Assembly (NCBI GenBank): GCA_007118075.1
Contig: SKSH01000108.1
Span: 1 to 12,915, forward strand
From: Halobacteriales archaeon
Lineage (GTDB): Archaea; Halobacteriota; Halobacteria; Halobacteriales; SKSH01
Length of the DNA: 12,915 nt
Reading direction: 5' to 3'
Position 1 is the stretch's first letter. Each line of letters begins with the position of its first letter. Below, one piece after another: positions 6,213 to 12,740 of this stretch. The notes below the pieces were generated by a model. That model did no database searches, was not told where the DNA came from, and saw only the letters and a list, made by a program, of their open reading frames with translations. A program made the position numbers and the translations under genes.

Positions 6213-6636
6213 ATTTGAGTGGTACGAATTTCGACGAGCGCGTCGCACCGATACCTGCCTGGCCGTGCTCGACCCGGTTTCTCGTCATTTGGAACTCGCC
6301 GAGGTAGTGACCAAGCATCTGCGGCTTGATCTCGACCCGTTCGAACTCCTGGCCGTTGTGGACCGCGAAGGTCAAACCAATCATCTCCGGAAGCACCGGC
6401 ATATCTCGCAGGTGTGTCCGAAGTGGTGACTTCGCCGTCTCCTCAGGTTCGGCGGCACTGACCTTCCGGAGCAAGACCTCCTGCTCCCTGGTCAGGCCTC
6501 GCTTGATACTCCGCCGCAGCCGGGCGGGCAGCAGTTCCGCAACTTCATCCAGCGACAGCGCCTGCAACTCTTCAATCGTATGACCTCGGTAGGTGAACTC
6601 ACCCTCGAGGCCGGTTTGATAATCGGTTTGACTCAT
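6211..6636 (-). CDS. rps19: 30S ribosomal protein uS19
   Basis: 141 residues, typical of the longer archaeal form. uS19 sits in the head of the small subunit and contacts the A-site region and uL5 across the interface. The signature region is clear: RTHLRDMPVLPEMIGLTFAV (73-92), NGQEFERVEIKPQMLGHYLG (94-113) and EFQMTRNRVEHGQAGIGATR (114-133), ending SSKFVPLK. The N-terminal 70 residues form the archaeal extension (FTYRGHTIEELQALSLDEVA, then RRSIKRGLTREQE). The ATG at 6636 overlaps the uL2 stop by 4 nt (ATGA), with GAGGTGG upstream in the uL2 end. Confidence 0.97.
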   Translation of the reverse strand: MSQTDYQTGLEGEFTYRGHTIEELQALSLDEVAELLPARLRRSIKRGLTREQEVLLRKVSAAEPEETAKSPLRTHLRDMPVLPEMIGLTFAVHNGQEFERVEIKPQMLGHYLGEFQMTRNRVEHGQAGIGATRSSKFVPLK

Positions 6637-7367
6637 GCCTTGCCACCTCGTCCGGTCTTTCGCGAAGCGATGTCACCGACCTTGCGTCCCGGCGATGCAT
6701 TCGACGAGACACTCTTCGGTCGGCCTGGGTGCTGACGGCCACCACCACCGAACGGGTGATCGACCGCGTTCATGGCGACACCCCGCACTGTCGGGTACTT
6801 CGACCCGCGTGCGCGCATCTTGTGGTACTTGTTGCCCGCTTTGACGAACGGTTTCTCACGCCGGCCACCACCCGCTACGACGCCGATTGTCGCCCGGCAT
6901 CGTGGGTGGAGTCGCTTGAGCGCATCACTCGGGAGCTTGACCACTGCAGCGTGGCGCTCGTGAGCGATGAGTGTCGCACTCGTCCCACCGGCTCGAGCGA
7001 ACGCTCCACCATCACCAGGGCGGCTCTCCACGTTGCAGATGGCGACCCCTTCCGGGATCTCTGACAGTGGGAGGGTGTTGCCCGGTTCGATCGCCGCTGA
7101 GATGCCGATCTCGATCCGATCACCCAGACCGATGCCCTCAGGAGCGAGCACTAACCGGCGATCCGGGCGATCAGAATCACTCTCGAACTCAACCTCGGCG
7201 ATCGGTGCAGATCGGGCGGGATCGTGCTCGATACCGATGACCTCACCGACCAATAAGTCGCCATCATCGACGTTCTGGTGGCTGAGGGAGGCCTTGTACC
7301 GGTGTGAGGGAGCTCGGAAGGTCGATGTACCACGGCCACGTCGTTGACCTTGGATCCGTCGTCCCAT
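6633..7367 (-). CDS. rpl2: 50S ribosomal protein uL2
   Basis: 244 residues, close to the archaeal length. uL2 is among the most conserved ribosomal proteins, needed for subunit association and the peptidyl-transferase centre. The N terminus MGRRIQGQRRGRGTSTFRAP is typical. The OB-like and SH3-like domains follow, with GDGGAFARAGGTSA (118-131). The conserved loop near the peptidyl-transferase centre, RGVAMNAVDHPFGGGGRQH (195-213), is intact, including the key histidine at 204 (matching the functionally important His229 of E. coli L2). The basic end GRKVGDIASRKTGRGGKA is normal. The start at 7367 lies 2 nt after the uL23 stop, with GGGGTG upstream. Confidence 0.98.
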   Translation of the reverse strand: MGRRIQGQRRGRGTSTFRAPSHRYKASLSHQNVDDGDLLVGEVIGIEHDPARSAPIAEVEFESDSDRPDRRLVLAPEGIGLGDRIEIGISAAIEPGNTLPLSEIPEGVAICNVESRPGDGGAFARAGGTSATLIAHERHAAVVKLPSDALKRLHPRCRATIGVVAGGGRREKPFVKAGNKYHKMRARGSKYPTVRGVAMNAVDHPFGGGGRQHPGRPKSVSSNASPGRKVGDIASRKTGRGGKA

Positions 7368-7369
7368 CT

Positions 7370-7624
7370 TCAGAACACCCCGATTCTCGAGGCGACCTCA
7401 CCAGCATCGTCATCGTTCGAGAGGGTGACGGTCGCCTTCTTGGTACCCTTCATGGTCATCTGCGTGTTTACACTGACGACGTGGACGTCGAATCGAGACT
7501 CGACCGCCTCTGCGATCTGGGGCTTGGTTGCCGTATCCCGGACAATGAACTGTAGCTTGTTCTCAAAGTCCATGAGGTTCATTGCCTTCTCGGTGACCAG
7601 TGGATGCTCGATAAGTCCAGTCAT
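7370..7624 (-). CDS. rpl23: 50S ribosomal protein uL23
   Basis: 84 residues, the compact archaeal form. uL23 lies at the tunnel exit next to uL29 and is the main docking site for SRP and other nascent-chain factors. Typical segments are the start MTGLIEHPLVTEKAMNLMDF, the NKLQFIVRDTATKPQIAEAV stretch (22-41), the FDVHVVSVNT strand (45-54) and KGTKKATVTLS (59-69). The ATG at 7624 overlaps the uL4 stop by 4 nt (ATGA). A near-perfect AAGGAGGTGG, within the uL4 codons for KEV, is its ribosome-binding site. Confidence 0.97.
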   Translation of the reverse strand: MTGLIEHPLVTEKAMNLMDFENKLQFIVRDTATKPQIAEAVESRFDVHVVSVNTQMTMKGTKKATVTLSNDDDAGEVASRIGVF

Positions 7625-8373
7625 CGCTGTGCCACCTCCTTGATCGCTGCCTCGGTGAATACGGTCAATCGACCTGGGTGCCCACCGGGGGCGAGGTCTT
7701 TGACGCTGACGTTGCTCGCTGTGGCCACGTCCGCGCCAGCCAAGTTCCTGGCGGCACGAGACGGTCCAGCGGCATCAGAGGTCACAAAGAGGATGGAAAC
7801 CGGCTGCTGCCGTGCTCGACCACGCATGGTACCACGACCAGCACGACGGGACCGGTTCTGATCAGCTCGGTCAATGTCTCCGTCGATAGAAAGTGCTTCA
7901 ATGAACTCGACGACCTCCTTGGTCCGCTCGAGCGATTCGAATGAATCATCGACGACGATCGGTGTTGACAGGTCCTCATCGAACACATGGCCACGAGCAG
8001 CGACGAGTGCTGGATCAGCCGTCGCCGCGAGGGCGCTTCTGGTGGCCAGTTTTCGTTCCTGATCGTTGATCCCCTTTCCACGATCAGCTTCTGATTTCGG
8101 CGGGTGTGCCCGTCGTCCTCCGACGGTCTGTGGGACCCGCTTGGCCCGGTTGTTTGATCGTGGGACCATTGCCACACCTCGACCGGCCCCGAAGGATTCG
8201 GCCGATGTCCGGAGCCCAGCGTGCGAATCCGCTCCGTACGGTTGGGCAGCATTGGCATGCATCGCAACGACGGCACGTCGGATGAGATCCGGTCGATACG
8301 GTGTCTCGAAGACCGACGGCAGTGTCAACTCGGTGGTTTCGGTGCCGTCGATGTCATAAATTGGTACGTCCAT
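7621..8373 (-). CDS. rpl4: 50S ribosomal protein uL4
   Basis: 250 residues, near the archaeal norm. uL4 is a 23S rRNA-binding assembly protein whose extended loop forms part of the tunnel constriction. The start MDVPIYDIDGTE, the PYRPDLIRRAVVAMHAN segment (25-41) and the basic glycine-rich loop (63-100, with GAGRGVAMVPRSNNRAKRVP and GGRRAHPPK) are diagnostic. The globular domain follows (SALAATADPALVAARGH; VVDDSFESLERTKEVVEFIE). In bacteria uL4 represses the S10 operon by binding its leader; no such leader is evident here. The start at 8373 lies 6 nt after the uL3 stop, with GGGGTGATC spanning that stop. Confidence 0.97.
   Translation of the reverse strand: MDVPIYDIDGTETTELTLPSVFETPYRPDLIRRAVVAMHANAAQPYGADSHAGLRTSAESFGAGRGVAMVPRSNNRAKRVPQTVGGRRAHPPKSEADRGKGINDQERKLATRSALAATADPALVAARGHVFDEDLSTPIVVDDSFESLERTKEVVEFIEALSIDGDIDRADQNRSRRAGRGTMRGRARQQPVSILFVTSDAAGPSRAARNLAGADVATASNVSVKDLAPGGHPGRLTVFTEAAIKEVAQR
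7632..7641 (-). promoter_or_regulatory. Shine-Dalgarno of rpl23
   Basis: AAGGAGGTGG on the minus strand, located in the rpl4 codons for Lys-Glu-Val and 7 nt before the rpl23 ATG. One of the two strongest ribosome-binding sites in the window; it supports the 7624 start. Confidence 0.85.
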
Positions 8374-8377
8374 ATGT

Positions 8378-8386
8378 GATCACCCC
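8378..8386 (-). promoter_or_regulatory. Shine-Dalgarno of rpl4
   Basis: GGGGTGATC on the minus strand, spanning the rpl3 TGA stop and ending 4 nt before the rpl4 ATG. The GGTGATC part matches the complement of the archaeal 16S rRNA 3' end. Confidence 0.78.
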
Positions 8387-9387
8387 TGATTCGAAGTTGT
8401 CGCCACGTGTCGGATCTCCGGATCGAGTCGTGGCTGTCGGTTCGTTCTGATCGCCGGTCGCAATCGCACGAGGCGTTTTCGTGGACCAGGGACCGAACCC
8501 TCCACCAGCAGATGTGGCCCGTCTACCTCTCCGTAGTTTACGTAGCCACCGTCGACACTGGCCGAATCACCATCCTCGATGGCGAGGATTCGCTTGTTGA
8601 GTTCCGTCCGTTGGTGGTACCCCGTCTGCCCCTGCTGAGGAACCGTCGAGCGAACACGGGATGGATTCCACGGCCCAAGGTTACCGATGCGCCGTCGGTA
8701 TCCCTGTCGGGCGTGCTTGCCCTTTCGCATCTGGACACCCCAGCGCTTGACCGGCCCTTGGGTCCCCTTCCCCTTGGTCACCGCCGCGACATCAACGTAC
8801 TCGCCGGGGCGGAACAGGTCCGCTGCATCGATCGCATCTTCGCCGAATACTAGTTCACGCGCGTACTCGAATCGTTCCTCGATCTCGCCACCTCCGATTC
8901 GAGTCTCCATCAACTGGGGGGTCCGACGAGGGATTCCATCGACCGCCGTTGGTACCGTGTGCGTCAATACCCGGATGTCGTCCACTTCACCAGCGGCGAT
9001 GGCTTCGTCGATCGCGGTTTCATCCCCACTGCCGAGGGGGGCATCGATGGCCCGTTCGAGATCTTCATGAACCGAATCGGTCCAGAGATCAGTGATTGGT
9101 TCGAGGCCGTAGTGAGTCTCCGTGTAGGCACGGAGAGCCACGGCGTGCATCGGCGGTACCTCGATGACGGTGACCCCGACTGACTGTTCCATCCCCTCTC
9201 GAGGTGAATCAGCCACATCATTGACGAGCATCACGCTCGTCATGCCGGCTTTGTATCCGGCGAAGCCCTGAAGCGCCGGCTGGCCGTCACCTTCCGGCCA
9301 CGACGAGAATCGTGGGACCTCGTCGGTGGCTCGGCTTCGGGGGCTGAACCCCATCGATCCTTTGCGTGGTCTGCGTTTTGTTGGCAT
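8380..9387 (-). CDS. rpl3: 50S ribosomal protein uL3
   Basis: 335 residues, the long archaeal/eukaryotic form. uL3 initiates large-subunit assembly and reaches toward the peptidyl-transferase centre. Diagnostic segments are the basic start MPTKRRPRKGSMGFSPRSRA, GFAGYKAGMTSVMLV (41-55), TKGKGTQGPVKRWGVQMRKG (204-223) and RRRIGNLGPWNPSRV (231-245). Trp240 matches the 'W-finger' tip of the family. The end is HLLVEGSVPGPRKRLVRLRP. The ATG at 9387 lies 4 nt after the methyltransferase stop, and AAGGAG overlapping that stop is a good ribosome-binding site 7 nt away. Confidence 0.98.
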   Translation of the reverse strand: MPTKRRPRKGSMGFSPRSRATDEVPRFSSWPEGDGQPALQGFAGYKAGMTSVMLVNDVADSPREGMEQSVGVTVIEVPPMHAVALRAYTETHYGLEPITDLWTDSVHEDLERAIDAPLGSGDETAIDEAIAAGEVDDIRVLTHTVPTAVDGIPRRTPQLMETRIGGGEIEERFEYARELVFGEDAIDAADLFRPGEYVDVAAVTKGKGTQGPVKRWGVQMRKGKHARQGYRRRIGNLGPWNPSRVRSTVPQQGQTGYHQRTELNKRILAIEDGDSASVDGGYVNYGEVDGPHLLVEGSVPGPRKRLVRLRPAIRTNRQPRLDPEIRHVATTSNQG

Positions 9388-9391
9388 TCGT

Positions 9392-10261
9392 TTACTCCTT
9401 GAGATGGAGGCACGCGAGAGAGGCGATGATCGCCTCCTCCGTACGGACCACCTCGCTTTGTTGGTCCGGAATCGTGTTCAACCAGAGATCGAACGGACGA
9501 TCAGGCACAGCCTCGATCGGCGCTTCGATCGGCCTCGACACATCCGGAATGGTTGCGTCGATTCCGAGCGAATCGCAAATCTCGACGAGTCCACGGTCGG
9601 GGGAGCCGAATGCCAGGGTGACTGGCATCCGGTGGCGCACCGCCAACGGTCCTTCGAGCAGACCGATGGTGAGCGGGTGGCCCAGCCGTGAGGTGGCGAT
9701 TCGGAGCCCTGCATCATCGGCGTTGAGCGCCGACGATAGCGATCGTTCGGAGACACGTGGTCCGGGTGGCTCCTCATCGAGGAGTTTTGCCCGAACCGGT
9801 TCTCGCGAAGAGATTCTGACGGTCACGCGTTCTCCCTTTGCCGGCGGATCGCCATCCGCCACCACAAGGGAGATCGGGTGTTGCAAGCCGCAATTGACCC
9901 GGACGCGCCCATCAGCTCCGACCTCGGTCACGATTCCTTCTCTTATCGACCCCGAATCCTTTGATTCGGAGCCGGTCCATGTCGGCAGCCGAAGCGGCGG
10001 CAAGACACCAACGGCCGACAGTTCGTCGCGTCGCCCGAATGCCTCCTTTCGGAGGTAGGGCGGGGTGGTTGCGTAGCGCAACACCGTCGTGACGAACTCC
10101 CTATCGTCTGGGGCCGCGCCCGCAGGATCCGGGAAGATCACGAGGTCAGATACCCCGTAGATTGCCGCAGAGCGAGCGAACCACCCAAGTTTATAGGTGG
10201 CAGCTCGTCGATCGGCGGCGTCCCGGACCACGGACGTCGGGACGAGCACGCGGAGGTCCAT
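9392..10261 (-). CDS. SPOUT-class RNA methyltransferase with internal OB-fold (MTH1/C9orf114 family)
   Basis: 289 residues. The sequence fits the putative RNA uridine methyltransferase family (Methyltrn_RNA_3) often found just upstream of rpl3 in archaea; eukaryotic relatives include SPOUT1/C9orf114. The N-terminal part (DLRVLVPTSVV, then YATTPPYLRKEAF at 63-75 and GVLPPLRLPTW at 85-95) belongs to the split knot fold. Residues about 108-162 look like an inserted OB-fold RNA-binding domain (REGIVTEVGADGRVRVNCGL). The AdoMet-binding trefoil knot is suggested by TLAFGSPDRGL (215-225) and LNTIPDQQSEVVRTEEAI (261-278). The RNA target is not known from sequence; rRNA is plausible from the operon context. 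It is the first gene of the ribosomal operon, following a TATA-like box. Confidence 0.88.
   Translation of the reverse strand: MDLRVLVPTSVVRDAADRRAATYKLGWFARSAAIYGVSDLVIFPDPAGAAPDDREFVTTVLRYATTPPYLRKEAFGRRDELSAVGVLPPLRLPTWTGSESKDSGSIREGIVTEVGADGRVRVNCGLQHPISLVVADGDPPAKGERVTVRISSREPVRAKLLDEEPPGPRVSERSLSSALNADDAGLRIATSRLGHPLTIGLLEGPLAVRHRMPVTLAFGSPDRGLVEICDSLGIDATIPDVSRPIEAPIEAVPDRPFDLWLNTIPDQQSEVVRTEEAIIASLACLHLKE
9395..9400 (-). promoter_or_regulatory. Shine-Dalgarno of rpl3
   Basis: AAGGAG on the minus strand, 7 nt before the rpl3 ATG. It runs through the last codons of the methyltransferase up to its TAA stop, so rpl3 initiation can be served by ribosomes ending on the upstream gene. Confidence 0.8.
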
Positions 10262-10315
10262 GCCGGTACGCTTTCAGGTGCCGACAGTAGACTGTGCCGA
10301 TGTTATCGGATACGA

Positions 10316-10325
10316 CCTTAAAAGG
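10316..10325 (-). promoter_or_regulatory. Probable TATA box of the methyltransferase-ribosomal protein operon
   Basis: In the 87-nt gap before the methyltransferase gene, the minus strand reads CCTTTTAAGG, an A/T-rich core in an otherwise GC-rich gap. Archaeal TATA boxes lie about 25 nt before the transcription start, which would put the start near 10294 and give a leader of roughly 33 nt. This is the only convincing promoter-like element seen ahead of the ribosomal genes. The sequence is palindromic, so its direction comes from context alone. Confidence 0.45.
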
Positions 10326-10348
10326 CTAGCGCTTGGAATCACCTCGTG

Positions 10349-10789
10349 TTAGGGGCTCTCTGGGGTGTCAACAGGCGGTGCTGGCCAGAGTGTGGAGATG
10401 CGTGCGTTCTCCTTGAGTTCCAGTCCACCACCCACGAACAGTCCCACCTGGGTGAGCTCCCACACCCATCCGCTTGCGTGCATCCCGCCCCCGCGAATGA
10501 GCACGTCGCGTGGTTGGATGAATGCTGGTGGGTCGACCAATCGTTCATTGTACTCGATGAGGTACATTCCTGCGTCCAGCGACCACCAACCGAGGTCCTC
10601 CTGTGGCATACGCTGTTCAGGGAGGAGCTCGGTGGTTGCCGCCAGCTGGAGTTCACTCCCACCAAAGTCGAGGTGAGCTGGTTCGTCGATGGTGTAGACC
10701 TTGTCGACGGTGAGATCGACGGCTCCTCCTCGTACCTGCGTATCCGGATGGATGAGACCCTCGATCGCCTCCACCGGTGAACGGGGCAT
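10349..10789 (-). CDS. Diverged dCTP deaminase/dUTPase-fold protein
   Basis: 146 residues, short for a dCTP deaminase (usually about 170-200) and within the range of trimeric dUTPases. GGAVDLTV (21-28) resembles dUTPase motif I, whose aspartate binds the catalytic metal. QPRDVLIRGG (92-101) sits where the PRSSL motif is expected. GLELKENARISTLW (122-135) resembles the RIAQL motif before the C terminus. The usual motif III (a D-x-G/Y-RG pattern) is not recognisable, and a Trp pair occurs at 68-69. Similar short proteins are annotated in haloarchaea as deoxyuridine triphosphatase, from memory and unchecked. The activity is therefore uncertain: pyrimidine-nucleotide housekeeping, or a nucleotide-binding relative without catalysis. 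It stands alone between the ABC operon (45-nt gap) and the ribosomal operon (87-nt gap). Confidence 0.72.
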   Translation of the reverse strand: MPRSPVEAIEGLIHPDTQVRGGAVDLTVDKVYTIDEPAHLDFGGSELQLAATTELLPEQRMPQEDLGWWSLDAGMYLIEYNERLVDPPAFIQPRDVLIRGGGMHASGWVWELTQVGLFVGGGLELKENARISTLWPAPPVDTPESP

Positions 10790-10810
10790 TGCGAGACCGT
10801 GAACGACGAG

Positions 10811-10821
10811 GATAGTTAACT
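10811..10821 (-). promoter_or_regulatory. Possible TATA-like box of the deaminase-fold gene (leaderless)
   Basis: The 45-nt gap between the permease stop and the deaminase-fold gene contains AGTTAACTATC on the minus strand. Its centre is about 26 nt before the ATG at 10789, the distance expected when transcription starts at the start codon itself; leaderless messages are common in haloarchaea. I see no Shine-Dalgarno before this ATG, which fits. The box is far from a strong consensus. Confidence 0.33.
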
Positions 10822-10834
10822 GTGCTGACCCAGT

Positions 10835-11959
10835 TCAATGGACTGATAGGCCAGTTAACGTCCGGTCCGAACCAATCACAGCAAGGAGGTACCAGCCAAT
10901 GGAGACGACCACGATCGACCCACCCGGCGGGAGCTGGCCGGAGAGCGCGATGGCCAATCCACCGAGCACAGAGAGCTGGCCGAAGATGATCGAGAGGTAC
11001 ATCGTCTCTCGAAAGCTCGCCGCGAGGAGCGATGCGGTCGCCGCCGGGACGACCAACATCGCCGCGACAAGGATGACCCCAAGGATCTGCATCGCCCCGA
11101 CGACGACCACCGCTGTCAGGATGATAAGCAACACGTTGTAACGATCGACCTGGATGCCTGCTACGCGAGCAGCTCGTTCGTCGAACGTGATGAAAAGCAA
11201 TTGCTTGTAATGTACACCGACGATCGCGACGACAGCGATGGTGAGGATAGCCATCAGACGGGCACTCTCAGGTGTCACGATAGCGATACTCCCGAACAGG
11301 AACCCTTCGATGTCAACCGTGATCGTCGCGAAATCACGACCCCAGTGGATGAGGAGGGTCCCAACGGCGAAACTACCACTCAGAATGATGGCAATTGGGA
11401 CATCACCGTACGAGTCAGTTCTCGAAGTGAGCCACTGGAGCCCGAGTGCAACCCCCACGGCGACGAGAGCGGCCACGTACAACAAGTGTCCGCTGTGAAG
11501 CGTGATCCATCCGAATGAACCAGAGGCGGTGACGACGAGAACCCCGACTGCAACACCGGCAAACGCTGCGTGTGCAAGGGTCTCACCGATGAGTGCCATT
11601 TGTCGGTGGATCAAGAACGCACCAAGGACCGGAGCGGCGACGCCGATGAGCACTCCCGTTGCGATCGAACGCCAGGTCGTTCGCAACCAGAATACGTCCG
11701 ATCCGAGGTAGAAATCGATCCACTCCCCAGCTCCCTGGAATCCCGAGATGAACCAGCCAGCCGTTGGTGATCCAGTGATTGAGAGTGTGTAATACCAATC
11801 GGCCACGAGGAACAACAGCATCGTCGTTGCAAGGAGGAAGGTAACCGCCAATCCGATGTACTCGAGGCCACTGCGTAGCCGACTGATTCGGTCGATCGAT
11901 GGAGGGTTTGATGAGTTGGCTTCAGGTCGATCTTCGGCGGAACAGGGATCGTCCATCAT
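10835..11959 (-). CDS. znuB: Metal ABC transporter permease (ZnuB/ABC-3 family)
   Basis: 374 residues; the integral membrane subunit of a zinc- or manganese-type importer. The first 30 residues are polar and acidic (cytoplasmic), followed by a hydrophobic segment at about 32-53 and an extracellular-looking loop to about residue 95. The ABC-3 core follows with several further membrane segments. Family marks are LIGETLAHAAFAGVAVG (123-139), ERAARVAGIQVDRYNVL (261-277), GVILVAAMLVVPAATASLLA (294-313) and LPPGGSIVVVSIGWYLLA (343-360). The start at 11959 overlaps the ATPase stop by 4 nt (ATGA); an in-frame ATG at 11956 is an alternative. The metal cannot be fixed from sequence; zinc is the default for the family, and manganese or iron are possible. 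Confidence 0.92.
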   Translation of the reverse strand: MMDDPCSAEDRPEANSSNPPSIDRISRLRSGLEYIGLAVTFLLATTMLLFLVADWYYTLSITGSPTAGWFISGFQGAGEWIDFYLGSDVFWLRTTWRSIATGVLIGVAAPVLGAFLIHRQMALIGETLAHAAFAGVAVGVLVVTASGSFGWITLHSGHLLYVAALVAVGVALGLQWLTSRTDSYGDVPIAIILSGSFAVGTLLIHWGRDFATITVDIEGFLFGSIAIVTPESARLMAILTIAVVAIVGVHYKQLLFITFDERAARVAGIQVDRYNVLLIILTAVVVVGAMQILGVILVAAMLVVPAATASLLAASFRETMYLSIIFGQLSVLGGLAIALSGQLPPGGSIVVVSIGWYLLAVIGSDRTLTGLSVH

Positions 11960-12699
11960 GGATGGTCGTGTCCGATAATCGCGTGTTCGCGGCCATATGC
12001 CTCTGAGAGCGCCTCGGAATCGAGGAATGCGTGCACATCACCATGGTGATAGAGCCGACGGTTCAGGCAAGCTACAGTTCCCACGAACGAGGTGAGCACG
12101 TCGATGTCGTGTTCGATGAGGATGATGGTTATCCCAGCCTCGTTCAATTCCCCGAGGAGTCCATAAAAACGGTCTCGAGAATCCGCATCAACACCAGCGG
12201 TCGGTTCATCGAGTGCGAGCAGTTCTGGTTCCGAAGCAAGAGCTCTGGCGATGAGGGCTCGTTGGCGTTGTCCCCCGGATAACTGATCAATGCGGCGATC
12301 GAGCAGATCAGCGACATCGACTGTCTCGACTGCATCCTCGATGGCAGCGATATCTTCGCTGGTCAACCTCGAACGACCTGCATGGGCGGTCCGACCCATC
12401 GCCACGACCTCCCTGACCGTCGCTGGCATTGCCCCAGTCCGGTCTGTCGCCCGCTGTCCCACATATCCGATCCGATGGCCGGCATCGAACTCGCTTGCTG
12501 GCTGGCCGAAGAGCTGTACCTCTCCCACATCCGGTTCGAGCAGACCCAACATGAGATGCAAGAGGGTGGTCTTGCCCGATCCATTCGGGCCGATCATCCC
12601 GAGGAACTCTCCGGTCTCGACTGAGAATGTGATGTCCTCCAATGCGGATTCCTCTCCATAGGAGAACGTCACATCCGTCACGTCAACGATCGTCGTCAT
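11956..12699 (-). CDS. znuC: Metal ABC transporter ATP-binding protein (ZnuC-type)
   Basis: 247 residues; the nucleotide-binding subunit that powers the permease encoded next to it. All catalytic motifs are intact: Walker A GPNGSGKT (37-44), Q-loop Gln82 (YVGQR), signature LSGGQRQR (140-147), Walker B LLALDEP (160-166), D-loop GVDADSRD, and switch His197 (IEHDID). The His-containing C terminus (HHGDVHAF, then REHAIIGHDHP) is in line with metal-import ATPases, but it is not itself proof of metal binding. The start at 12699 gives the normal N terminus IVDVTDVTFSYGEESALEDI. The 41 nt between the binding-protein stop and this start show no TATA-like box, so cotranscription is likely. Confidence 0.94.
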   Translation of the reverse strand: MTTIVDVTDVTFSYGEESALEDITFSVETGEFLGMIGPNGSGKTTLLHLMLGLLEPDVGEVQLFGQPASEFDAGHRIGYVGQRATDRTGAMPATVREVVAMGRTAHAGRSRLTSEDIAAIEDAVETVDVADLLDRRIDQLSGGQRQRALIARALASEPELLALDEPTAGVDADSRDRFYGLLGELNEAGITIILIEHDIDVLTSFVGTVACLNRRLYHHGDVHAFLDSEALSEAYGREHAIIGHDHP

Positions 12700-12740
12700 C
12701 GATCAGCTTCCACGTTCCAAGAGGCTGGAGTTCGCATGAG

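Noticed and set aside
9366..10058. Plus-strand open frame of 230 codons opposite the methyltransferase
   Set aside because: It is serine- and arginine-rich, shows no domain pattern, has no plausible promoter or ribosome-binding site, and lies over a confidently identified gene.
10262..10348. Search for a small gene or attenuator hairpin in the 87-nt gap
   Set aside because: No convincing small reading frame or stable hairpin with a T-run was found. Only the TATA-like box and a short inverted repeat are reported.
10346..10780. Plus-strand open frame of 144 codons almost exactly opposite the deaminase-fold gene
   Set aside because: The minus-strand product shows dUTPase-like motifs and the plus-strand one shows none. 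The frame is a shadow of the sense gene.
10790..10834. Possible terminator after the ABC operon
   Set aside because: No T-rich run follows the permease stop on the minus strand, so termination cannot be supported from sequence.
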